Source: Nocardioides sp. Root122 (GTDB lineage Bacteria > Actinomycetota > Actinomycetes > Propionibacteriales > Nocardioidaceae). From it: a DNA stretch of 64,000 nt. The notes beneath the pieces were generated by a model, which was not told the origin of the DNA, ran no database searches, and worked only from the letters and a program-made list of their open reading frames with translations. The stretch is taken from the NCBI RefSeq assembly GCF_001425025.1, contig NZ_LMDE01000001.1, positions 675,033 through 739,032 on the forward strand, written 5' to 3'. A program made the translations under genes and the position numbers. Each line of letters starts with the position of its first letter. The first letter of the stretch is position 1. Shown in pieces: positions 28,547 to 36,194 of the stretch.

Positions 28547-28773
28547 GCCTGGCCGGCAGGCGGAGTGGTCGGCGGGATGTCGTCGTTCTTGCCGTCGAGC
28601 GAGTCGAGGGCGTCGCGCGCCTTGCCGGTGGCCTTGTCGATCTTGTCGGCGTGCTTGCCGCCGGTCTTCTCGTTGACCAGGTTGCCGGCCTTGTCGATGC
28701 CCTGCGCGATCTTGTCGCCGTGCTCGTCGACCGCCTTGGTGAGCTTGTCCTTGGCCTTGTCCAGGAAAGACAT
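28543..28773 (-). CDS. MT0933-like antitoxin family protein (orphan)
   Basis: 76 residues with a GGAGGAAC site. It begins MSFLDKAKDKLTKAVDEHGD and continues KIAQGIDKAGNLVNEKTGGK, the pattern of the MT0933/Rv0909 antitoxin family: short amphipathic helices ending in D-E-K-T-x-G-K. The cognate toxin (Rv0910-like, SRPBCC fold) is absent next door; the partner gene here is a NUDIX hydrolase. Orphan copies are common in actinobacteria, so an antitoxin role here is not certain. Confidence 0.75.
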   Translation of the reverse strand: MSFLDKAKDKLTKAVDEHGDKIAQGIDKAGNLVNEKTGGKHADKIDKATGKARDALDSLDGKNDDIPPTTPPAGQA

Positions 28774-28859
28774 GGGTTCCTCCTCAGGGGGACCGGGCCC
28801 ACCCCGACGGGTGGTGACTCCGGCGTCCGCGAGCCTAGCCCTGCTGGGACAATGCGGGC

Positions 28860-29810
28860 ATGCCCCAGCCCATCGTCGCCCTCGTCGGCGCGACCGCGTC
28901 GGGCAAGACCGGGCTGAGCCTCGACCTCGCCGAGCGGCTCGGCGGGGAGGTGGTCAACACCGACGCGATGCAGGTCTACCGCGGCATGGACGTCGGCACC
29001 GCCAAGCTCCCCGCGCTCGAGCGGCGCGGCATCACCCACCACCTCCTCGACCTCCTCGACGTCACCGAGCCGGCCACCGTCGCGCTCTTCCAGGGCTGGG
29101 CCCGCGAGGCGATCGCCGACATCCGCGGCCGCGACGCCGTGCCGGTCCTCGTCGGCGGCTCGGCGCTCTACACGCGCGCGATCGTCGACCGCTTCGAGTT
29201 CCCGGGGACCGACGACTCGCTGCGCCGTGAGCTCGAGGTCGAGCTCGAGCGGGTCGGCAGCCCGGCGCTGCACGCACGCCTTGCCGGCGTCGACCCGGAG
29301 GCGGCCGCGCAGATCCTGCCCGACAACGGGCGCCGGGTCGTCCGCGCGCTGGAGGTCATCGCACTCACCGGTCGACCGTTCAGCGCCAGCCTGCCCCGCC
29401 TCGAGTACGTCGACCCGCTGACCGTGCAGGTGGGTGTCGACATCGACCGGCCGACCCTCGACGACCGCATCGCCCGCCGGGTCGACGAGATGTTCGCGGC
29501 AGGGTTCGTGGCCGAGGTCGAGGCCCTGCTCGCGCAGGGGCTGGGGGAGGGCCGCACCGCGAACCGCGCCATCGGCTACCGCGAGGTGATGGGCTTCCTC
29601 GCGGGCGACCGCACGCTCGCCGAGGCCGTCGAGCAGACCAAGGTGGCCACCCGCCGCTTCGCCCGGCGCCAGGACTCGTGGTTCCGCAAGGACCCCCGCA
29701 TCGTTTGGGTCGCCCACGACGACCCCGACCGCGTCGAGAAGGCCGTCGCGGCGGTGGAGGCAGTGGTGGCGACGGCGGCTGCGGAGGACGATCAAGCCGA
29801 CTGTCGGTGA
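28860..29810 (+). CDS. miaA: tRNA dimethylallyltransferase
   Basis: 316 residues. VALVGATASGKTGLSLDLA is the P-loop (10-17), NTDAMQVYRGMDVGTAKL the substrate motif with the catalytic aspartate, HHLLDLLDVTEPATVALF the next block, and LVGGSALYTRAIVDRF the DMAPP-side motif. DNGRRVVRALEV and NRAIGYREVMGFLAGD complete the family. It transfers a dimethylallyl group to A37 of tRNAs reading U-starting codons; MiaB then methylthiolates it. Confidence 0.95.
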   Translation: MPQPIVALVGATASGKTGLSLDLAERLGGEVVNTDAMQVYRGMDVGTAKLPALERRGITHHLLDLLDVTEPATVALFQGWAREAIADIRGRDAVPVLVGGSALYTRAIVDRFEFPGTDDSLRRELEVELERVGSPALHARLAGVDPEAAAQILPDNGRRVVRALEVIALTGRPFSASLPRLEYVDPLTVQVGVDIDRPTLDDRIARRVDEMFAAGFVAEVEALLAQGLGEGRTANRAIGYREVMGFLAGDRTLAEAVEQTKVATRRFARRQDSWFRKDPRIVWVAHDDPDRVEKAVAAVEAVVATAAAEDDQADCR

Positions 29811-29829
29811 GCGGTGCCATGGTGGACCG

Positions 29830-30345
29830 ATGGCGACCATCTACTACACCGGCTGCTCCCTCGACGGCTTCATCGCGACGCCCGACCACTCCCTCGACTG
29901 GCTGACCTCGCGCGACATCGACCTGGAGGGGCCGATGGCCTATCCGGCGTTCAGCGAGCGCACGGGCGCCTGCGTCATGGGTGCCAACACCTGGCAGTGG
30001 ATCCTCGACCACGACGAGGACCCGTGGGGCCCGAAGCCCACGTGGGTGGTCACGCATCGCGAGTTCGCGCCCTCGCAGCAGGTCCGCTTCACCGACGCCG
30101 ACGTGCGCGACGTCCACGCCCAGATGACCGAGGTCGCCGACGGCAAGGACCTCTGGATCGTCGGGGGCGGTGAGCTCGTCGGACAGTTCCACGACGCAGG
30201 GCTGCTCGACGAGGTCTGGATCCAGTACGCCCCCTGCACCCTCGGCGGCGGCGCTCCCGTGCTGCCACGGGCCGTGGAGCTCAAGCTGGAGGAGGTGGCG
30301 CGCAACCGCGACTTCGTGTGCGCGCGGCACACCGTCGTGCGGTGA
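29830..30345 (+). CDS. Dihydrofolate reductase-like (RibD C-terminal domain) protein
   Basis: 171 residues. IYYTGCSLDGFIATPDHSLDWL is the N-terminal motif of the RibD C-terminal/DHFR-like reductases, GACVMGANTWQWIL the NADPH-side helix, LWIVGGGELVGQFHDAGLLDEVWIQYAP the dinucleotide turn and following helix, and ends in the usual two beta strands. Stand-alone members reduce unknown substrates with NADPH and are not folate or riboflavin enzymes by default. Single gene between miaA and ggt. Confidence 0.88.
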   Translation: MATIYYTGCSLDGFIATPDHSLDWLTSRDIDLEGPMAYPAFSERTGACVMGANTWQWILDHDEDPWGPKPTWVVTHREFAPSQQVRFTDADVRDVHAQMTEVADGKDLWIVGGGELVGQFHDAGLLDEVWIQYAPCTLGGGAPVLPRAVELKLEEVARNRDFVCARHTVVR

Positions 30346-30448
30346 CCCGCTCCGCGAGAGCACGACACGCCGCCCCACCCTGCGGGCGTGGACACGGCCC
30401 CGGGCGGCAGGCAAGGTAAAGACACTCCCCGTCTCGGAAGGCTTCCCC

Positions 30449-32308
30449 ATGCACCAGCTCGCCCGGCCCGCCGTCGCCACCCTCGCGACGGCCGGCCTCC
30501 TCCTCGCGCCCCTCGTCGCCGGAGCCGCGCAGGCACGCCCCGGCTCCAGCGGGCAGGCGGCCCCCTCCGCCCCCGACCTCCGCCCCACCGCCAAGGACCC
30601 GACCGCCATCGGCAAGGGCGGTGCCATCACCACCGTCGACCCGGAGGCGAGCGCAGCCGGGCTGAAGGTGCTCAAGAAGGGCGGCAACGCCGTCGACGCC
30701 GCCGTGGCGGCCGCGGCGACCCTCGGCGTGACCGAGCCCTACAGCGCCGGCATCGGCGGCGGCGGCTACTTCGTCTACTACAACGCCAAGTCCGGCAAGG
30801 TCCGCACGCTCGACGGCCGCGAGACCGCACCCAGCAAGATGCCGCAGGACGCGTTCGTCGACCCCGCCACCGGCAAGCCCTACAACTTCACCCCCGAGCT
30901 CGTCACCAGCGGCGTGAGCGTCGGCACCCCCGGCACGCTCGCCACCTGGGACAAGGCGCTGGCCAACTGGGGGACGCTGTCGCTCGCCGACGCGCTCGCC
31001 CCCGCCACGAAGGTCGCCACCCGCGGCTTCAAGGTCGACGAGACCTTCCGCCAGCAGACGCTCGACAACGAGGAGCGGTTCGCCGCATTCAAGGACACCA
31101 AGAAGCTGTTCCTCCCCAAGGGCGACGCCCCGGCGGTCGGCTCGGTGTTCCGCAACCCCGAGCTCGCCGCCACCTACGACCTCATCGCCGACAAGGGCAT
31201 CTCCGCGTTCTACCGCGGCCCGCTCGCGCGCCTGATGTCCGACGTCGTGCGCAAGCCCCGCACCACCAAGAACACCAAGCTGCCGGTGCCGAAGGGCTAC
31301 CTCACGCCCCGCGACCTGCGCGACTACCGGGTCCGTTCGCAGCGCGCCACTCGCACCTCCTACCGCGGCCACGACGTCTACGGCATGGCGCCCTCCTCGT
31401 CCGGTGGCACGACGGTCGGCGAGGCGCTCAACATCCTCGAGCGCTACGACCTCTCCGCGATGACCACCGAGCAGGCGCTGCACCACTACCTCGAGGCCAG
31501 CGCGCTGGCGTTCGCCGACCGTGGCGCCTACGTCGGCGACGCCGCCTACGTCGACGTCCCGGTGAAGCGCCTCCTCGACGACAAGTACGCCGCCGAGCGC
31601 GCCTGCTCGCTCAGCCCGACCAAGGCCGCCACCAAGCCCGTCGCCGCGGGCACCGTGACGTCGTACGACGGCGTGTGCTCGCCCACGACGGCCAAGGGCG
31701 AGACCGACGCCGACACCGAGAACATCTCGACCACCAACCTCACCGTCGCCGACAGGTGGGGCAACGTCGTCGAGTACACCCTCACCATCGAGCAGACCGG
31801 TGGCTCCGGCATCACCGTGCCCGGCCACGGCTTCCTGCTCAACAACGAGCTGACCGACTTCTCGACGACCTACGACGCCGCCGACCCCAACCGGATCCAG
31901 CCGGGCAAGCGGCCGCGCAGCTCCATGTCGCCGACGATCGTGCTCAAGGACGGCAAGCCGTTCCTGGCCCTCGGCTCGCCGGGCGGCTCGACGATCATCA
32001 CCACGGTCCTGCAGATGCTGGTCAACCGGATCGACCTCGGGATGAGCATCGAGGAGGCGATCGCGGCCCCGCGCGCCACGCAGCGCAACACCGCGAACGT
32101 GACCGCGGAGCCGGCGTTCATCGCGGCCTACGGGACGGCGCTCACCTCGCTCGGCCACACCCTGGTGCCCGCCGGTGACGCGTTCACCAGCGCCGCCGAG
32201 ATCGGCGCGGCGACGGCGATCGAGTTCGGGTCGAGGTCACGCCTCACGGCGGTGGCCGAGCCGAGCCGTCGCGGCAAGGGCTCGGCCCGGGTCGTCGACC
32301 CGCGCTAG
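30449..32308 (+). CDS. ggt: Secreted gamma-glutamyltransferase
   Basis: 619 residues from ATG 30449 with GGAAGG upstream. Residues 1-29 are a signal peptide ending GAAQA. GGNAVDAAVAAAATLGVTEPYSAGIGGGGYF is the GGT N-terminal signature region. NISTTNLTVADRWGN (from about residue 425) holds the autocleavage threonine, Thr428, which becomes the N-terminal nucleophile of the small subunit. LNNELTDF, RPRSSMSPTIVL and LALGSPGGSTI line the active site. It transfers or hydrolyses gamma-glutamyl groups of glutathione or other thiol peptides outside the cell. Its last codons lie inside a family D direct repeat. Confidence 0.92.
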   Translation: MHQLARPAVATLATAGLLLAPLVAGAAQARPGSSGQAAPSAPDLRPTAKDPTAIGKGGAITTVDPEASAAGLKVLKKGGNAVDAAVAAAATLGVTEPYSAGIGGGGYFVYYNAKSGKVRTLDGRETAPSKMPQDAFVDPATGKPYNFTPELVTSGVSVGTPGTLATWDKALANWGTLSLADALAPATKVATRGFKVDETFRQQTLDNEERFAAFKDTKKLFLPKGDAPAVGSVFRNPELAATYDLIADKGISAFYRGPLARLMSDVVRKPRTTKNTKLPVPKGYLTPRDLRDYRVRSQRATRTSYRGHDVYGMAPSSSGGTTVGEALNILERYDLSAMTTEQALHHYLEASALAFADRGAYVGDAAYVDVPVKRLLDDKYAAERACSLSPTKAATKPVAAGTVTSYDGVCSPTTAKGETDADTENISTTNLTVADRWGNVVEYTLTIEQTGGSGITVPGHGFLLNNELTDFSTTYDAADPNRIQPGKRPRSSMSPTIVLKDGKPFLALGSPGGSTIITTVLQMLVNRIDLGMSIEEAIAAPRATQRNTANVTAEPAFIAAYGTALTSLGHTLVPAGDAFTSAAEIGAATAIEFGSRSRLTAVAEPSRRGKGSARVVDPR

Positions 32309-32573
32309 CCGCAACCCCTCGCACCTCTCGGTGGTTGAGGTGCGAGGGCGCACCGCGCCCGAGCCTCGAAACCTCCGAGCCCTGCAGTCGTGGTTTCGAG
32401 GCTCGCTGCGCTCGCACCTCAACCACCGAGGGCTGTGGTCGACCCACGCTAGGTGCGCCCCCTCACACCTCAACCACCGAGGGCTGTGGTCGACCCCCGC
32501 TAGCCGCAACCCCTCGCACCTCTCGGTGGTTGAGGTGCGAGGGCGCCCCGCGCCCGAGCCTCGAAACCTCCGA
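32294..32573. repeat. Family D repeat mosaic after ggt
   Basis: Two direct repeats of about 85 bp (32294-32378 and 32489-32573, offset 195 bp) differ at only about two positions. Between them is an inverted copy of the core (32391-32430, GGTTTCGAGGCTCG then CTCGCACCTCAACCACCGAG) and a shorter inverted fragment (about 32467-32483). The repeated core reads TCGGTGGTTGAGGTGCGAGG and ends GAGCCTCGAAACC. The first copy contains the last codons and stop of ggt. Multiple long hairpins are possible. A related copy is at 45024-45070. Confidence 0.88.
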
Positions 32574-32608
32574 CCGTGGAGGCGGTCCGCGCCTGTCACA
32601 CTGGAGGG

Positions 32609-33394
32609 GTGAGCTACCCCTTCCTCAAGGGCCACGGCACCGAGAACGACTTCGTGGTCCTGCCCGACCGCGACGGGTCGGTCCACGGTGAGCTGAGCCC
32701 CGAGCGGGTGCGCTCCCTGTGCGACCGCCGAGCCGGCATCGGCGGCGACGGCGTGCTCCGCGCGGTGCGGGACGGGGACGGCTGGTTCATGGACTACCGC
32801 AACGCCGACGGCACGGTCGGCGAGATGTGCGGCAACGGTGTCCGGGTCTTCGCCCGCTACCTCCACGAGCGTGAGGGCGAGCCGTTCCCGATGGACATCG
32901 GCACCCGTTCGGGCGTGAAGCGCCTCGAGCAGGCCGGCGACGACTACACCGCCGACATGGGCGCCCCTGAGGTCCTCGGCGAGACCACGGTGGCGGTGGG
33001 CGACCGCACCTGGGTGGCGCTGCACGTCTCGATGGGCAACCCGCACGCGGTCGCCTTCGTGGACGACCTGGCCGATGCCGGGCACCTCCTCGACCCGCCC
33101 GAGCACGACCCGGCCGTCTACCCCGACGGCGTCAACGTCGAGTTCGTGGTGCGCCGCGGCGAGCACCACGTCGCGATGCGCGTCCACGAGCGCGGCTCCG
33201 GCGAGACACGCTCGTGCGGCACCGGCGCTTGCGCGGTCGCCGTCGCGACCGCCCTGGCCGACGGCGCGCCCCGCGGGACGACGTACCGGGTCGACGTCCC
33301 CGGCGGCACCCTCCGCATCGTGTGGACCGACGACGATCGGGTGCTGATGACCGGCCCCGCCGTGCTGGTGGCCGAGGGGCGGACCGACCTCTGA
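32609..33394 (+). CDS. dapF: Diaminopimelate epimerase
   Basis: 261 residues from GTG 32609. FLKGHGTENDFVVLPD is the N-terminal motif; Cys74 (GEMCGNGVRVFARYL) and Cys203 (RSCGTGACAVAVA) are the two catalytic cysteines that exchange protons. MGNPHAVAFVDD lies between them. It turns LL- into meso-diaminopimelate for peptidoglycan and lysine. The start is very close to GGAGG (one base), so initiation might be leaderless or weak; no better start is seen. Confidence 0.94.
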   Translation: MSYPFLKGHGTENDFVVLPDRDGSVHGELSPERVRSLCDRRAGIGGDGVLRAVRDGDGWFMDYRNADGTVGEMCGNGVRVFARYLHEREGEPFPMDIGTRSGVKRLEQAGDDYTADMGAPEVLGETTVAVGDRTWVALHVSMGNPHAVAFVDDLADAGHLLDPPEHDPAVYPDGVNVEFVVRRGEHHVAMRVHERGSGETRSCGTGACAVAVATALADGAPRGTTYRVDVPGGTLRIVWTDDDRVLMTGPAVLVAEGRTDL

Positions 33395-33520
33395 GTCGGG
33401 CCGGTCTCGCCACGGCCTTGCGCGACGTCGTTCCTCAGCCGCTCGGCCACTCGACCTGGCCGGCCCCACGCGCCGACCTCGTGCCTCGGTCGTCACTGGC
33501 CGTCTCATAGCATCCGAGCC

Positions 33521-34297
33521 ATGGACATCACCGGATCCACCGCCATCGTCACCGGCGGCGCCAGCGGCATCGGTGCCGCGGTCGCCCGAGCCCTCGCCGC
33601 GAAGGGCGCCGTGGTCGTCGTCGCCGACCTCAACGCCGAGAAGGGCGAGGCCCTGGCGCAGGAGATCGGCGGCGTGTTCGCCTCGGTCGACGTCACGAAC
33701 ACCGACCAGGTCGCCGCCGCCGTCGAGGCGGCCGCCGAGATCGCCCCGCTGCGTGCGTGCGTGAACTCCGCCGGCATCGGCTGGGCCCAGCGCACCATCG
33801 GCCGTGACGGCCTGCTGGAGTCCGCCCACGACCTCGACGCCTTCCGCAAGGTCGTGGAGATCAACCTGATCGGCACCTTCGACATGACCCGGCAGGCCGC
33901 CACGGTGATGAGCCGCAACGAGCCGGACGCCGACGGCCAGCGCGGTGCGATCGTCAACCTCGCCTCGGTGGCTGCGTTCGACGGCCAGATCGGGCAGGCG
34001 TCGTACTCCGCCTCGAAGGGCGGCGTCGTGGGCATGACCCTCCCGGTCGCACGCGACCTGTCGGCGGCCGGCATCCGGCTCAACACCGTCGCGCCGGGCC
34101 TGATCGACACCCCGATCTACGACGCGTTCCCCAACCCCGACGAGTTCAAGGCCAACCTCGGCCAGAACGTGCTCTTCCCCAAGCGCCTCGGCCACGCCGA
34201 GGAGCTGGCCAGCATGGTCGTGGAGTGCCTGACCAACTCCTACATGAACGGTGAGACGATCCGCGTCGACGGCGGCATCCGCATGCCTCCCAAGTGA
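33521..34297 (+). CDS. SDR oxidoreductase, 3-hydroxyacyl-CoA dehydrogenase type 2-like
   Basis: 258 residues of the short-chain dehydrogenase family. TAIVTGGASGIGAAVARALA is the NAD-binding turn, VADLNAEKG places an aspartate that selects NAD over NADP, CVNSAGIG the N-x-A-G block, and SYSASKGGVVGM the catalytic Y-x-x-x-K. GAIVNLASVAAFDGQIGQ and NTVAPGLIDTPIYD match the human HSD17B10-like group, which oxidises 3-hydroxyacyl-CoA. Likely a fatty-acid or branched-chain degradation enzyme. Single gene. Confidence 0.88.
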   Translation: MDITGSTAIVTGGASGIGAAVARALAAKGAVVVVADLNAEKGEALAQEIGGVFASVDVTNTDQVAAAVEAAAEIAPLRACVNSAGIGWAQRTIGRDGLLESAHDLDAFRKVVEINLIGTFDMTRQAATVMSRNEPDADGQRGAIVNLASVAAFDGQIGQASYSASKGGVVGMTLPVARDLSAAGIRLNTVAPGLIDTPIYDAFPNPDEFKANLGQNVLFPKRLGHAEELASMVVECLTNSYMNGETIRVDGGIRMPPK

Positions 34298-34315
34298 CCC
34301 CACCGCGGATTCCAC

Positions 34316-34327
34316 TGGTCCAGACCG
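34316..34327. promoter_or_regulatory. DasR-like operator, site 1
   Basis: ACTGGTCCAGACCG (core TGGTCCAGACCG at 34316-34327) matches the DasR-type core TGGTCTAGACCA at 10 of 12 positions. It lies about 110 bp upstream of the NYN-domain gene. DasR is the GntR-family regulator of N-acetylglucosamine and chitin genes in actinobacteria. The identical 12-mer recurs at 35308-35319. Confidence 0.55.
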
Positions 34328-34437
34328 AACGTCCACATTTCGTGCAAACGGCGGACGGCTCCCGCGCCACGGGGTGATCGTCGATCCCTGTGGGGGATCG
34401 ATCGATCCACTTCATCGAAGTCCGTGGGGGGCACGAG

Positions 34438-35304
34438 ATGACCAACCTGGTGGAGCCGCGACGCGCGGCAGGCACGGAGAACGACGCGGGCCTGGGCTCG
34501 CTCGGCGACGGCGAGCTGACCACGCTCGTACGTCGCTGGATGGCGGCCGGCACGAAGGTGCAGGAGCGCGTGCGCCGCGAGAGCGTCGTCCGTCCGGGGC
34601 CGGAGCCCGAGCCCGCGTCCGAGGCACCGACCGAGACCGAGCCAGAGGCGTTCGGGGCAGAGACCGAGACCGAACCCCAGGCTGCCGGGGGAGAGACCGA
34701 GAGCGTCGAGGCTGAGGCCGAGACCGCGGGAGAGGAAGAGGCAGTCGCCGGGCGCGACACCGCCGACACGACCGGCGTCGCCCCTGAGCCCGAGCTGCTC
34801 GCGGTGGCGCGCCTGCCGCACCGCCCGACGCCCACCGACGTCGAGCAGGCGACCCGGGTCGCCGTGCTGATCGACGCCCGCCGCGTGCCCGAGGACGTCG
34901 CCACCGCGCTGCTCGCCCGCCTGGCCGAGCGCGGCGCGGTGAACGTGTGCCGGGCCTATGCGGACTGGACCCGCGCCGACCTCGGCGACTGGGTGGCGCG
35001 GATGCGGCTCCAGGGCCTGCACTCCTTCCACCAGTTCTCCGACGACGACGAGCAGGCGCTGGTGGCGCTTGCGATCGACGCCGTCGACATCGCCCGCGAC
35101 GCCGCGGTCGACGAGGTGGTCGTCGCCGGTGACATGACCTCGCTGCTGCCGCTGGTCCACCGCCTGCACGCGGCCGGGGTCCGCGTGGTCGTGGTGGGAC
35201 CGGGCCACACCCCGCACGACGTACGCGCTGCCTGCGACGAGTTCTGGGACTCCGAGTCGATCGGGGCCGACGAGCTGGCACCCGCCGGACGGCACCGCGC
35301 CTGA
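34438..35304 (+). CDS. NYN/PIN-like domain protein with acidic linker
   Basis: 288 residues from ATG 34438; a GTG at 34390 would add 16 residues. Residues about 45-125 are an acidic, Pro/Glu/Thr-rich linker. From about 140, RVAVLIDARRVPEDVATALLA, VNVCRAYADWTRADLGDWV, LQGLHSFHQFSD, LAIDAVDIARD and VVVAGDMTSLLPLVHRLHAAGVRVVVVG match the NYN (PIN-like) nuclease fold with its spaced aspartates. Such domains are proposed RNases. Note AGDMTSLLPLV instead of the usual G-D-S-D-F, so catalytic competence is uncertain. Sits between two DasR-like sites. Confidence 0.75.
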   Translation: MTNLVEPRRAAGTENDAGLGSLGDGELTTLVRRWMAAGTKVQERVRRESVVRPGPEPEPASEAPTETEPEAFGAETETEPQAAGGETESVEAEAETAGEEEAVAGRDTADTTGVAPEPELLAVARLPHRPTPTDVEQATRVAVLIDARRVPEDVATALLARLAERGAVNVCRAYADWTRADLGDWVARMRLQGLHSFHQFSDDDEQALVALAIDAVDIARDAAVDEVVVAGDMTSLLPLVHRLHAAGVRVVVVGPGHTPHDVRAACDEFWDSESIGADELAPAGRHRA

Positions 35305-35307
35305 GCT

Positions 35308-35319
35308 TGGTCCAGACCG
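35308..35319. promoter_or_regulatory. DasR-like operator, site 2
   Basis: TGGTCCAGACCG, identical to the 12-mer at 34316-34327, lies four bases after the NYN-gene stop and 37 bp before the start of the secreted TSP3-repeat protein. Confidence 0.55.
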
Positions 35320-35325
35320 GGGTTT

Positions 35326-35356
35326 GGCGGGGCTGTCGCAGGGGAACAGCCCCGCC
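35326..35356 (+). promoter_or_regulatory. 11-bp perfect hairpin ending at the base before a start codon
   Basis: GGCGGGGCTGT (35326-35336) pairs exactly with ACAGCCCCGCC (35346-35356) over a 9-nt loop whose bases CGCAGGGGA contain the only Shine-Dalgarno-like run. The ATG is the next base, 35357. It may be a terminator for the NYN gene, or a translational switch that shows the ribosome site in the loop. Confidence 0.65.
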
Positions 35357-36130
35357 ATGGGAGAGCGTCTCGGGAGCAGGATCCTCGTCGGTGTGGTGCT
35401 GGTCGTCGTGGCGGCGCTGGGGATGACCCAGCCGGGGGCCTCGGCAGAGTCCGATCCCGACGCGTTGCCGCAGGTGCTGCCGACGACCGCCTGCCCGGCT
35501 CCCCAGGCCGGGGTGGGCGTGGCGCCCACCGACTGCGAGCCGCCCGACCCGTGCGAGCGCGACGCCGACGGCGACGGCGTGCCGAACTGCGAGGACAACT
35601 GCCGTACGACGTTCAACCCGATGCAGGAGGACAGCGACGCCGACGGCATCGGCGACGCGTGCGACCCGACGCCGTACCCGCCCACGACCTCGCCGACGAC
35701 GAACCCGCCGACCGTGACGCCGACCCCGACCCCGACCCCGACGCCCACCTCCACGCCCACCTCCACGCCCACCTCCACGGTTGCTCCGACGTCGACCCCC
35801 ACGACCACCGCCACCGCGGGCCCCGTCCTCCCCGGCTGCCAGTCCTCGTGCGCCTACCCGCGCCAGGTCGTCCTCCGCGTCGCCGGCACGAAGCTGCGCG
35901 GCACCGTGTCCTCCACCGCGCAGGGGTGCCGCGCGTCAGCCCCGGTCACGCTCTGGCGCCAGAGGCCGGGCGCCGACAGCCGCCTCGTGGTGCTGTCCAG
36001 CCGCGCGTCGGGCCGGTTCTCGACCAAGCGGCCGGCTCGCCCGGGGCGCTACTACGTCACGGTCGCCTCGCCCGAGCAGCCCCTCTGCGGCACAGCGACC
36101 TCGCCGACGGTCAAGGTCCGGCGCGGCTGA
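35357..36130 (+). CDS. Secreted protein with thrombospondin type 3-like repeats
   Basis: 257 residues. Residues 1-29 are a signal peptide (ILVGVVLVVVAALGMTQPGASA). RDADGDGVPNCEDNC and QEDSDADGIGDACDPTP are two calcium-binding TSP3-type D-x-D-x-D-G repeats. A linker of about 45 residues made almost only of Thr, Pro and Ser follows, a likely target of O-mannosylation by the pmt product. The C-terminal 90 residues are a beta-rich domain with three or four cysteines (GCQSSCAYPRQVVLRVAG). No enzyme motif. A surface or wall-spanning role is inferred. Confidence 0.8.
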   Translation: MGERLGSRILVGVVLVVVAALGMTQPGASAESDPDALPQVLPTTACPAPQAGVGVAPTDCEPPDPCERDADGDGVPNCEDNCRTTFNPMQEDSDADGIGDACDPTPYPPTTSPTTNPPTVTPTPTPTPTPTSTPTSTPTSTVAPTSTPTTTATAGPVLPGCQSSCAYPRQVVLRVAGTKLRGTVSSTAQGCRASAPVTLWRQRPGADSRLVVLSSRASGRFSTKRPARPGRYYVTVASPEQPLCGTATSPTVKVRRG

Positions 36131-36194
36131 GCCCCAGGAGTGTCGTCAAACTCATTCGCGCAGGTCAGGCCCGGCGACCTACCCTTGGAGTCAT

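Noticed and set aside
28543..28773. Classical toxin-antitoxin pair
   Set aside because: Only the antitoxin-like protein is present; neighbours are a NUDIX hydrolase and an acidic protein, neither a known toxin.
32294..32573. Insertion sequence or transposon remnant
   Set aside because: Only short palindromic repeats are present, with no transposase fragment or target-site duplication visible.
32237..34336. Long minus-strand frame across dapF and the SDR gene
   Set aside because: Shadow frame rich in Arg, His and Val with no domain; the plus strand holds two complete enzymes with catalytic residues.
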